Shown piece after piece: positions 1 through 5,043 of a stretch of DNA of 5,043 bases (position 1 is its first letter; each line of letters begins with the position of its first letter). A program made the translations under genes and the position numbers. The stretch spans positions 1-5,043 of the forward strand of contig JACCSD010000047.1 in the NCBI GenBank assembly GCA_013813185.1, in the 5' to 3' direction. The notes under the pieces are model-generated. The model made no database searches. It was not told the origin of the DNA and saw nothing but the letters and a program-made list of their open reading frames with translations. This DNA comes from Burkholderiaceae bacterium. GTDB taxonomy: Bacteria > Pseudomonadota > Gammaproteobacteria > Burkholderiales > Burkholderiaceae_F.

Positions 1-456
1 GGTTTCAAAGTCAAGTCCGAGCGGCGTGCCGAGGTCGACGTGATCCTTCACCGGAAAATCAAACGTCCGCGGTGTGCCCCAGCGGCGCACCTCGACATTG
101 TCATCGGCCGACGTGCCGATCGGAACCGACTCGTGGATCACGTTGGGAACTTCGAGCATCCATTGCTGCAGCTGCGCTTGAAAGCCGGCGAGTTGCGTTT
201 CGAGCTTCTTGACTTCGTCCGGAATCGAGCCTGCCTCAGCGAGCAGGCTGGCCGCATCCTGCCCTTTCGCTTTCAGCATGCCGACCTGCTTCGACAGCGC
301 GTTACGCCGCGCCTGCAGTTCTTCCGTCTTCGTCTGCACGGCCTTGCGTTCGGCTTCGAGCGCGTTGAAGCGATCCACGTCGAACTCGTAGCCGCGCGTT
401 CTCAAACGCGCCGCAATGGCACCTCCATTCCTACGCAACAAATTGATATCGAGCAT
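1..456 (-). CDS. serS: Seryl-tRNA synthetase, N-terminal 152 residues (3' end outside window)
   Basis: SerRS is a cytosolic class II aminoacyl-tRNA synthetase that charges tRNA-Ser (and tRNA-Sec where present) with serine. The protein begins MLDINLLRRN, the usual SerRS opening. Residues about 30-100 form the long charged antiparallel coiled-coil arm that grips the variable arm of tRNA-Ser (LEAERKAVQ, KTEELQARRN, EVKKLETQLAGFQAQLQQ). The helical arm is followed by VPNVIHESVPIG (about 103-114) and DDNVEVRRWG (about 118-127), the conserved entry to the catalytic core. The class II motifs 1-3 lie beyond the left edge; family members are about 420-440 residues, so roughly a third is present. The ATG is 9 bases after the rarA stop and in the same frame. 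No clear Shine-Dalgarno precedes it, which suggests translation coupled to rarA. Identification is very secure; only the far end is unseen. Confidence 0.97.
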   Translation of the reverse strand, partial: MLDINLLRRNGGAIAARLRTRGYEFDVDRFNALEAERKAVQTKTEELQARRNALSKQVGMLKAKGQDAASLLAEAGSIPDEVKKLETQLAGFQAQLQQWMLEVPNVIHESVPIGTSADDNVEVRRWGTPRTFDFPVKDHVDLGTPLGLDFET

Positions 457-465
457 GCGCGAATG

Positions 466-1785
466 CTACTTGGCCGCGTTCATTCGACGCAGTTCAGCAA
501 GCCGCTCGGCGATGCGCGCTTCGACACCGCGGTCCGTCGGCTCGTACCACCGTTGCGCGCTCACGCCTTCGGGCAGGTACGTCTCGCCCGCGGCCACCGC
601 GCCGGCTTCGTTATGAGCGTAGCGATACCCCTCGCCATAGCCGAGCTCCTTCATCAGGCGCGTCGGCGAGTTGCGCAGATGCATCGGCACCGGCCGCGAA
701 CTGTCCTGCTCGACGAATGCGCGCACTGCGCCGTACGCGCGGTACACGGCATTGGATTTCGGTGCACACGCGAGGTACACGATCGCCTGCGCCAATGCGA
801 GCTCACCCTCCGGCGATCCGAGCCGCTCGTAGGTGTCGGCGGCCGCCAGCGCAACTTCGAGAGCGCGCGGATCGGCCAGACCAATGTCCTCGGTTGCCAT
901 TCTTATCGCGCGCCGCGCAACGTAGCGGGGATCGACGCCACCGTCGAACATGCGCACCATCCAATACAGCGACGCGTCGGGGTCGGAGCCGCGAACCGAC
1001 TTGTGCAGCGCTGAGATCTGGTCGTAAAAGTTTTCGCCGCCCTTGTCGAAACGGCGGAGTGTCGCGGGCAGCGAGTCGCGCAGAAAATCGGCACTGATCG
1101 ACGAGAGGTTCTTGTCTCGCGCGGCGTTACCCACGACTTCGAGCGCATTCAGCAAGCGTCGCGCGTCGCCGTCGGCAAGGTCGAACAGCATGTTGCGGGC
1201 TTGCGAGTCGATCGTAAGCGACTCGGTCTCCACTTCTAACGCGCGGTGTAAAAGCGTCTGGAGCTCGTCGTGCGACAGCGGCTGCAATACGTACACCGCA
1301 GCGCGCGACAACAAGGCGCCGATGACTTCGAAAGAAGGATTCTCGGTCGTGGCGCCGACAAACACGAACAAGCCCGACTCGACGTGCGGCAGAAACGCGT
1401 CCTGCTGCGCCTTGTTGAACCGATGCACCTCGTCGACAAACACGACGGTGGGCTTGCCCGACTGCGCACGAGCGACCTGCGCACGCTCCACGGCATCGCG
1501 GATGTCTTTGACTCCGCCCAGTACTGCGGATATCGCAATGTAATTGAGCCCGAAAGCATCGGCCATCAAGCGTGCCAGCGTCGTCTTTCCAACTCCTGGC
1601 GGCCCCCACAGGATCATCGAGTGCGGCCGGCCCGACTCGAAGGCCACTCGCAACGGCTTGCCGGGACCGAGCAGATGCGGCTGCCCGACGACCTCGTCGA
1701 TCGTGCGCGGACGCATACGCTCGGCCAGAGGAACGCCAGCGGCTGCGGTGGTGAACAGGTCTTGCATCAATTGGGGAATTCTCAT
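466..1785 (-). CDS. rarA: Replication-associated recombination protein A (RarA/MgsA), AAA+ ATPase
   Basis: RarA is a cytosolic AAA+ ATPase related to the clamp-loader and RuvB group. It acts at stalled replication forks and on single-stranded DNA-binding protein-coated DNA ends, and is homologous to eukaryotic WRNIP1/Mgs1. The 439-residue protein matches the family length (E. coli about 447). Visible motifs are Walker A GPPGVGKT (61-68), Walker B VVFVDEVH (114-121), sensor 1 GATTEN (144-149), arginine finger SR (160-161) and sensor 2 GDARR (206-210). The family-specific C-terminal oligomerisation domain follows, with FYDQISALHKSVRGSDPDA (253-271), YLACAPKSNAVY (337-348), HLRNSPTRLMKELGYG (369-384) and YRYAHNE (387-393). 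The start at 1785 gives MRIPQLMQDLF. An internal ATG at 1767 (MQDLF) resembles the opening of many homologues, and neither has a good Shine-Dalgarno. The gene is divergent from the FKBP gene and probably cotranscribed with serS. I see no convincing promoter of its own. Confidence 0.96.
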   Translation of the reverse strand: MRIPQLMQDLFTTAAAGVPLAERMRPRTIDEVVGQPHLLGPGKPLRVAFESGRPHSMILWGPPGVGKTTLARLMADAFGLNYIAISAVLGGVKDIRDAVERAQVARAQSGKPTVVFVDEVHRFNKAQQDAFLPHVESGLFVFVGATTENPSFEVIGALLSRAAVYVLQPLSHDELQTLLHRALEVETESLTIDSQARNMLFDLADGDARRLLNALEVVGNAARDKNLSSISADFLRDSLPATLRRFDKGGENFYDQISALHKSVRGSDPDASLYWMVRMFDGGVDPRYVARRAIRMATEDIGLADPRALEVALAAADTYERLGSPEGELALAQAIVYLACAPKSNAVYRAYGAVRAFVEQDSSRPVPMHLRNSPTRLMKELGYGEGYRYAHNEAGAVAAGETYLPEGVSAQRWYEPTDRGVEARIAERLAELRRMNAAK

Positions 1786-1799
1786 CGACAGGCTAGCAT
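1771..1799 (+). promoter_or_regulatory. Candidate sigma70-type promoter for the FKBP gene
   Basis: TTGGGG (1771-1776) and TAGCAT (1794-1799) are separated by exactly 17 bases. They match the -35 consensus TTGACA at 3 of 6 positions and the -10 consensus TATAAT at 4 of 6. A start site 6-8 bases downstream would fall near 1806 and give a leader of about 27 bases. The -35 would lie inside the first codons of rarA if that gene starts at 1785. The match is weak and chosen by eye. A start near 1806 would also cut into the 5' arm of the inverted repeat at 1803-1825, so the two proposals do not fit together perfectly. Confidence 0.3.
1782..1799 (-). other. Possible five-codon leader mini-ORF overlapping the rarA start
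   Basis: On the minus strand an ATG at 1799 opens the short frame M-L-A-C-R and stops at TGA (1784-1782). That TGA overlaps the rarA ATG as ATGA, the classic arrangement for translational coupling. AGGGG lies three bases upstream (1807-1803), a rather short spacing for a ribosome binding site. rarA itself lacks a recognisable Shine-Dalgarno at either candidate start, so delivery of ribosomes by a mini-ORF would explain its initiation. Five codons can easily arise by chance; this is a suggestion, not an established gene. Confidence 0.25.
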
Positions 1800-1802
1800 C
1801 CG

Positions 1803-1825
1803 CCCCTGCGATTCAACTGCAGGGG
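1803..1825. repeat. Perfect 7-base inverted repeat in the rarA/FKBP divergent gap, overlapping ribosome binding sites
   Basis: CCCCTGC (1803-1809) and GCAGGGG (1819-1825) are exact inverted copies separated by nine bases. In plus-strand RNA the 3' arm contains most of the AGGGGG Shine-Dalgarno of the FKBP gene. In minus-strand RNA the 3' arm contains the only AGGGG ahead of rarA, 17 bases before its ATG at 1785. Folding would therefore hide a ribosome binding site on either strand. No run of T follows on either strand, so it is not an intrinsic terminator. It could instead be a DNA operator for a dimeric regulator (arm centres 16 bases apart) or a chance G+C-rich repeat. Confidence 0.55.
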
Positions 1826-1826
1826 G
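1821..1826 (+). promoter_or_regulatory. Ribosome binding site fixing the GTG start of the FKBP gene
   Basis: AGGGGG lies six bases before the GTG at 1833, good Shine-Dalgarno spacing. It supports this non-ATG start, which is also the codon that gives a complete signal peptide. The site is the 3' arm of the inverted repeat at 1803-1825. Confidence 0.75.
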
Positions 1827-1832
1827 AACACA

Positions 1833-2267
1833 GTGAAAAACAAGCTGGTAGCAATTGCGGTGGCGTCCAGTGTCTCGGCCGCATTAGCGCAAAGCGAGGT
1901 GGTCGACAAGGCAGCCGCCGAGAAAGGTGCGGTCAAAACGCCATCGGGGTTGGTGTATCGAGCGCTGACCGAAGGCAAAGGCGCGAGCCCCAAGGAAACC
2001 GACGTCGTGAGCGTTCACTACAAGGGTACGTTCCCTGATGGCAAGGAGTTCGACAGCTCCTACAAGCGCGGCCAGCCGACCGAGTTTCCGTTGAACCGAG
2101 TCATCAAGTGCTGGACCGAAGGGGTGCAGCTGATGAAGGTCGGCGGTAAGGCCAAGCTCACCTGCCCACCCACGCTTGCGTACGGCGAAAAGGGAGCGGG
2201 CAACACGATTCCGCCGAATGCAACGCTGCAGTTCGAAGTCGAGTTGCTAGCGATCAAACCGCAGTAG
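1833..2267 (+). CDS. Exported FKBP-type peptidyl-prolyl cis-trans isomerase
   Basis: This predicted periplasmic PPIase would speed cis-trans isomerisation of prolyl bonds in exported proteins. Of 144 residues, about 1-19 form a signal peptide (MKNKL, a hydrophobic stretch, then ALA before Q20). A short charged spacer precedes a single FKBP domain (about 37-142). Active-site residues aligned by eye to FKBP12 are Y63 in VHYKG, F73 and D74 in EFDSS, F85, V90-I91, W94 in CWTEGVQLM, Y117 in AYGEKG, I126 in TIPPNATL, and F134. It lacks the N-terminal dimerisation helices of Mip and FkpA, so it is a minimal FKBP. C93 and C111 could pair in the periplasm. The GTG start is set by the AGGGGG site. It is the only plus-strand gene here, divergent from rarA and converging on lolA with a 7-base gap and no terminator. 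Family certain; physiological clients unknown. Confidence 0.93.
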   Translation: MKNKLVAIAVASSVSAALAQSEVVDKAAAEKGAVKTPSGLVYRALTEGKGASPKETDVVSVHYKGTFPDGKEFDSSYKRGQPTEFPLNRVIKCWTEGVQLMKVGGKAKLTCPPTLAYGEKGAGNTIPPNATLQFEVELLAIKPQ

Positions 2268-2274
2268 CGGACGA

Positions 2275-2910
2275 CTACTTGTCTTCGAGGACATCCGCGC
2301 CTTTGGGCGGTGTAAAACGAAAAGCATCGACGTCGAGCTTCGGATTGCGTTCGACTTTGCTGAACGTCAAGTGCGTAGCCTGGCCGAAGTTGTCCGCCAG
2401 TAGCATCGCCTGCGGCAAGCCATCGCGAAAGCCGATCTCGATCCGCTCGAATGTTGTGTCCTTCGCACGCGGCTTCGCGACGATCCATTCGAGGCCATCG
2501 CGCGCGCCGGCGTCACTGACTTCGAACTCTTTCTCAAATTCGTTGGAGCCGAACAGGATCGATGCGGGACTCGAAGGCAGCGACGCTTGCAGTTTCTTGA
2601 TCGTGACCTGGTTCAGATCCTTGTCAAACAACACCAGCCGCTGGCCGTCGGCGACGATCAACTGCTCGTACGGCTTCTCGTAGGTCCAGCGGAATCTGCC
2701 CGGACGCTGAAAGACGAATTGCCCGCTGGCGGCGACCGGAGGCTTGGCGCCCGCGCGTGCGCTTTTGCCCGGAATCACGCGCTGAACGAAGTCTCCGCGC
2801 GCACTGCTGGTCTGCGTCAGGAAGCTGCGCAGTTGATCCAAAGACGCGGCGTGCGCGTACGTCGCAAAGGCGGCAAAGACAATCAGTATCGCGCGCACAG
2901 AATTCAACAT
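2275..2910 (-). CDS. lolA: Outer-membrane lipoprotein carrier protein LolA
   Basis: LolA is the soluble periplasmic chaperone that accepts lipoproteins released by the inner-membrane LolCDE transporter and delivers them to the outer-membrane receptor LolB. The 211-residue precursor has a signal peptide (MLNSVRAILIVFAAFATYAHA, cleavage near residue 21-22, AHA then ASLDQLRSF). The mature part shows the LolA signature FVQRV (41-45), GQFVFQRPGRFRWTYEKP (63-80) and FRFTPPKGADVLED (197-210). R69 in QRPGRFRW aligns by eye with the arginine (R43 of mature E. coli LolA) that closes the hydrophobic cavity. There is no lipobox cysteine, so it is not LolB. The ATG at 2910 is preferred over one at 2961 because it gives a signal peptide directly and has a strong Shine-Dalgarno. 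It starts 10 bases after the ftsK stop and is almost certainly cotranscribed with ftsK. Confidence 0.96.
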   Translation of the reverse strand: MLNSVRAILIVFAAFATYAHAASLDQLRSFLTQTSSARGDFVQRVIPGKSARAGAKPPVAASGQFVFQRPGRFRWTYEKPYEQLIVADGQRLVLFDKDLNQVTIKKLQASLPSSPASILFGSNEFEKEFEVSDAGARDGLEWIVAKPRAKDTTFERIEIGFRDGLPQAMLLADNFGQATHLTFSKVERNPKLDVDAFRFTPPKGADVLEDK

Positions 2911-2913
2911 CGA

Positions 2914-2920
2914 CCTTCCT
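2914..2920 (-). promoter_or_regulatory. Ribosome binding site of lolA
   Basis: AGGAAGG on the minus strand immediately follows the ftsK TGA, with its AGGA six bases before the ATG at 2910. It decides the lolA start in favour of 2910 over the in-frame ATG at 2961, which lies inside ftsK. Confidence 0.85.
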
Positions 2921-5043
2921 TCAACTTTCGCGCGCGGGCACCAGAATCTCGCGATTGCCATTGCTCTGCATCGCCGACACCATGCCGGCGCGCTCCATGT
3001 CTTCCAACAGGCGCGCCGCGCGGTTGTATCCGATACGCAGGTGCCGCTGTACGAGCGAGATCGAAGCGCGGCGGTTCTTCAACACGATCTCGACCGCCTG
3101 GTCGTATAACGGATCGGCTTCGTTTGCGTAGACACCGCCGTTCGCACCGGGCTCGCCGTTCTCGCCGTTGGCTTCCGGAGCTTCGAGTAAACCCTCGACG
3201 TACTGCGGCGCGGCGCGCGACTTCAACACGTCGACCACGCGATGCACTTCGGCGTCCGCGACGAACGCGCCGTGTACACGGGTTGGCAAGCCGGTGCCGG
3301 GAGCCAGATACAGCATGTCGCCCTGCCCGAGCAGCGACTCCGAACCCATCTGGTCGAGGATCGTGCGCGAATCGACGCGGCTCGACACCTGATACGAGAT
3401 TCGCGCCGGAATGTTGGCCTTGATCAGGCCGGTGATGACGTCGACCGACGGCCGCTGCGTGGCAAGTATCAAATGCATGCCCGATGCACGCGCCTTCTGC
3501 GCGATACGCGCGATCAGCTCTTCGACCTTCTTGCTCGACACCATCATCAGATCGGCCAGCTCGTCGATCACGACGACTATCATTGGCAGCGTGTCGAGCG
3601 GCTCCGGCTCCGCGGGCGTCAGCGAAAAGGGATTGGCGATGAACTCGCCCTTGCCGCGCGCGTCGGCAATTTTCTGGTTGTAGCTGGTCAGGCTGCGCAC
3701 CCCGAGCTTGCTCATCACGCGGTAGCGCTTGTCCATCTCGGCGACGCACCACTGCAGCGCATTGCCGGCCTCGCGCATGTCGGTCACGACGGGCGCCAGC
3801 AGATGCGGAATGCCTTCGTACACCGAAAGCTCCAGCATCTTCGGGTCGATCAGGATCATACGCACCTGCGACGGATCGGCCTTGTAAAGGATCGACAAAA
3901 TCATCGCGTTGATGCCGACCGACTTGCCGGAACCCGTCGTGCCGGCCACCAGCAAATGCGGCATGCGCGCCAGATCGACCACGACCGGCTTGCCCGAGAT
4001 GTCTTTCCCAAGACCGAGCGTCAGCAGCGAGTGGCTTTCGTTGTAGACGACCGAACCTAGAATCTCGGACAGCTTGACGACCTGCCGGCGCGGGTTCGGC
4101 AGCTCGAGTCCCATCAGGTTCTTGCCGGGAATCGTTTCGACAACGCGAATCGATACCAGCGACAAGGCACGCGCCAGGTCTTTCGCAAGATTGACGATCT
4201 GACTTCCCTTGACGCCGACCGCAGGCTCGATCTCGTAGCGAGTGATCACCGGACCCGGGTACGCGGCGATGACCGCTGCCTCCACGTTGAAATCGCGCAG
4301 CTTCTTCTCGATCAGGCGCGAGGTGAACTCCAGCGTTTCGGTCGAGATCGCTTCGACGTTCGGCGGCGGCTCGTCGAGCAGGTCCAGCGGCGGCAGGCGC
4401 GCGTCAGCCATCTCGGCGAACAGCGGCACCTGCTTTTCCTTCTGCTTGCGCTCCGACGGCTTCACGTGCGCGGGCGTGCGTTCGATATGAACCGGTGGCG
4501 CCTCGTCGATGCGCTCGCGCTCATCGCTCAACGCTGCTTCGCGTACCTTTGCCGCGGCTTCGCCGATCGCGCGGTCTTCGGCCTCCTCGCGTTTGCGGCG
4601 CGCGCGTCGTGAAAACCCTTCCAGAAATCCGCCAAACCGCTCGGCCACCGCGAGCCACGAAAAGTCGAGAAACAGCGACAGCCCAATCGCAATCGAGACC
4701 AGCATGATCACGGTGGCGCCGGTAAACCCGACACCAGATTGCAGAAACTGCGCAACCGAGCTACCTACAACGCCCCCCGGCGAGCCCGGCAATGCAACGC
4801 CGAGCTTGTGAAACCGAAGCCATTCAAGACTCACCGCGCCGAACAGCAACAGAACGAAGCCGATGCCGTGCGCGTATGCGGGCAGATCGTCGTTCAGTGG
4901 ATCGCCGCTTGCCGCGCGGTGCAGCTTGCGAAACCCGCGCACGACAGTGATCGCCAGACCGAACACCAGCAGATACGCCGATAGCCCGAATAGCAGCAAC
5001 GCGATGTCGGCCACCCAGGCCCCTAATCGCCCCCCGATGTTTT
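2921..5043 (-). CDS. ftsK: DNA translocase FtsK, missing its N-terminus (5' end outside window)
   Basis: FtsK is an inner-membrane, ATP-driven hexameric DNA pump at the division septum that clears chromosome termini and activates XerCD recombination at dif. Counting from the valine codon at 5014, membrane helices lie at about 3-26, 50-66 and 97-118. A charged linker (about 128-220) is short compared with the several-hundred-residue linker of E. coli FtsK. The motor alpha domain spans about 224-320 and the RecA-like beta domain about 350-612, with Walker A GTTGSGKS (358-365), Walker B VVVIDELAD (480-488) and ATQRPSVDVITG (518-529). The C-terminal winged-helix gamma domain (about 632-697, ISLVQRHLRIGYNRAARLLEDM) reads polar sequences (KOPS) and contacts XerD. 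The frame stays open past the GTG at 5014 to the edge, encoding NIGGRLGAW, a conserved FtsK stretch. The real start and first membrane helix are therefore outside. lolA follows 10 bases downstream. Confidence 0.97.
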   Translation of the reverse strand, partial: NIGGRLGAWVADIALLLFGLSAYLLVFGLAITVVRGFRKLHRAASGDPLNDDLPAYAHGIGFVLLLFGAVSLEWLRFHKLGVALPGSPGGVVGSSVAQFLQSGVGFTGATVIMLVSIAIGLSLFLDFSWLAVAERFGGFLEGFSRRARRKREEAEDRAIGEAAAKVREAALSDERERIDEAPPVHIERTPAHVKPSERKQKEKQVPLFAEMADARLPPLDLLDEPPPNVEAISTETLEFTSRLIEKKLRDFNVEAAVIAAYPGPVITRYEIEPAVGVKGSQIVNLAKDLARALSLVSIRVVETIPGKNLMGLELPNPRRQVVKLSEILGSVVYNESHSLLTLGLGKDISGKPVVVDLARMPHLLVAGTTGSGKSVGINAMILSILYKADPSQVRMILIDPKMLELSVYEGIPHLLAPVVTDMREAGNALQWCVAEMDKRYRVMSKLGVRSLTSYNQKIADARGKGEFIANPFSLTPAEPEPLDTLPMIVVVIDELADLMMVSSKKVEELIARIAQKARASGMHLILATQRPSVDVITGLIKANIPARISYQVSSRVDSRTILDQMGSESLLGQGDMLYLAPGTGLPTRVHGAFVADAEVHRVVDVLKSRAAPQYVEGLLEAPEANGENGEPGANGGVYANEADPLYDQAVEIVLKNRRASISLVQRHLRIGYNRAARLLEDMERAGMVSAMQSNGNREILVPARES
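3152..3169. repeat. Nine-base tandem duplication in ftsK
   Basis: CTCGCCGTT occurs twice back to back (3152-3160 and 3161-3169). On the coding strand this gives the repeated tripeptide N-G-E in the glycine- and asparagine-rich tether between the FtsK motor and its gamma domain. The repeat keeps the frame and probably arose by replication slippage in a length-tolerant linker. Confidence 0.7.

Noticed and set aside
40..1014. Plus-strand open frame of 324 codons across serS and rarA
   Set aside because: It lies opposite two clearly identified genes, is rich in arginine and histidine as expected for a G+C-rich shadow frame, and shows no recognisable domain.
1793..1993. Minus-strand frame of 66 codons antisense to the start of the FKBP gene
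   Set aside because: It overlaps the FKBP signal peptide region in antisense, has no ribosome site that I can see and no similarity I recognise.
2263..2279. Possible bidirectional terminator between the FKBP gene and lolA
   Set aside because: The stem is only five base pairs, largely a by-product of two opposing TAG stops, and there is no T tract on either side.
2275..2961. Longer lolA reading frame starting at 2961
   Set aside because: It would add 17 residues (including RFWCPRAKVEG) before the signal peptide and start inside ftsK without a ribosome site, whereas 2910 has AGGAAGG at good spacing.
2587..3423. Plus-strand open frame of 278 codons opposite lolA and ftsK
   Set aside because: It spans two real genes in antisense and has low-complexity arginine-rich stretches and no domain.
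2904..3752. Minus-strand open frame of 282 codons inside ftsK
   Set aside because: It is a shifted frame of the ftsK motor region. Its arginine-rich composition and lack of motifs mark it as a shadow.
3242..4060. Plus-strand open frame of 272 codons opposite the ftsK motor domain
   Set aside because: Antisense shadow of a highly conserved coding region, histidine- and arginine-rich, with no recognisable motif.

Overview
This window is an ordinary, densely coding stretch of a proteobacterial core chromosome. It most likely comes from a betaproteobacterium, probably of the Burkholderiales. The evidence is the G+C-rich codon use, the gene order ftsK-lolA-rarA-serS (typical of beta- and gammaproteobacteria), and the wording of the RarA and FtsK proteins, which reads like Burkholderiales homologues from memory. 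The taxon is an inference; no search was run.

Layout from right to left along the minus strand. ftsK (2921-5043) encodes the septal DNA translocase; it runs off the right edge and lacks its first codons. lolA (2275-2910) follows 10 bases after the ftsK stop and encodes the periplasmic lipoprotein carrier. A small plus-strand gene (1833-2267) then faces lolA tail to tail with a 7-base gap and encodes an exported FKBP-type prolyl isomerase. rarA (466-1785, minus) is divergent from the FKBP gene across a 47-base gap and encodes an AAA+ replication-fork ATPase. serS (1-456, minus) starts 9 bases after the rarA stop and runs off the left edge after 152 codons. There is no gene-free stretch over 300 bases, and I see no RNA gene, mobile element, CRISPR array or attachment site.

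Functionally the minus-strand genes are housekeeping: chromosome segregation at division (FtsK), envelope lipoprotein traffic (LolA), rescue of stalled replication forks (RarA) and serine charging of tRNA (SerRS). The FKBP gene sits antisense inside what is often one unidirectional cluster. This raises the possibility that an ftsK-lolA transcript runs through the FKBP gene in antisense to reach rarA-serS.

The most interesting DNA is the 47-base gap between rarA and the FKBP gene. It holds a perfect 7-base inverted repeat whose 3' arm on each strand is a Shine-Dalgarno-like AGGGG: just before the FKBP GTG on the plus strand, and just before a five-codon mini-ORF that overlaps the rarA ATG on the minus strand. 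I found no convincing new defence, mobile or biosynthetic system here.
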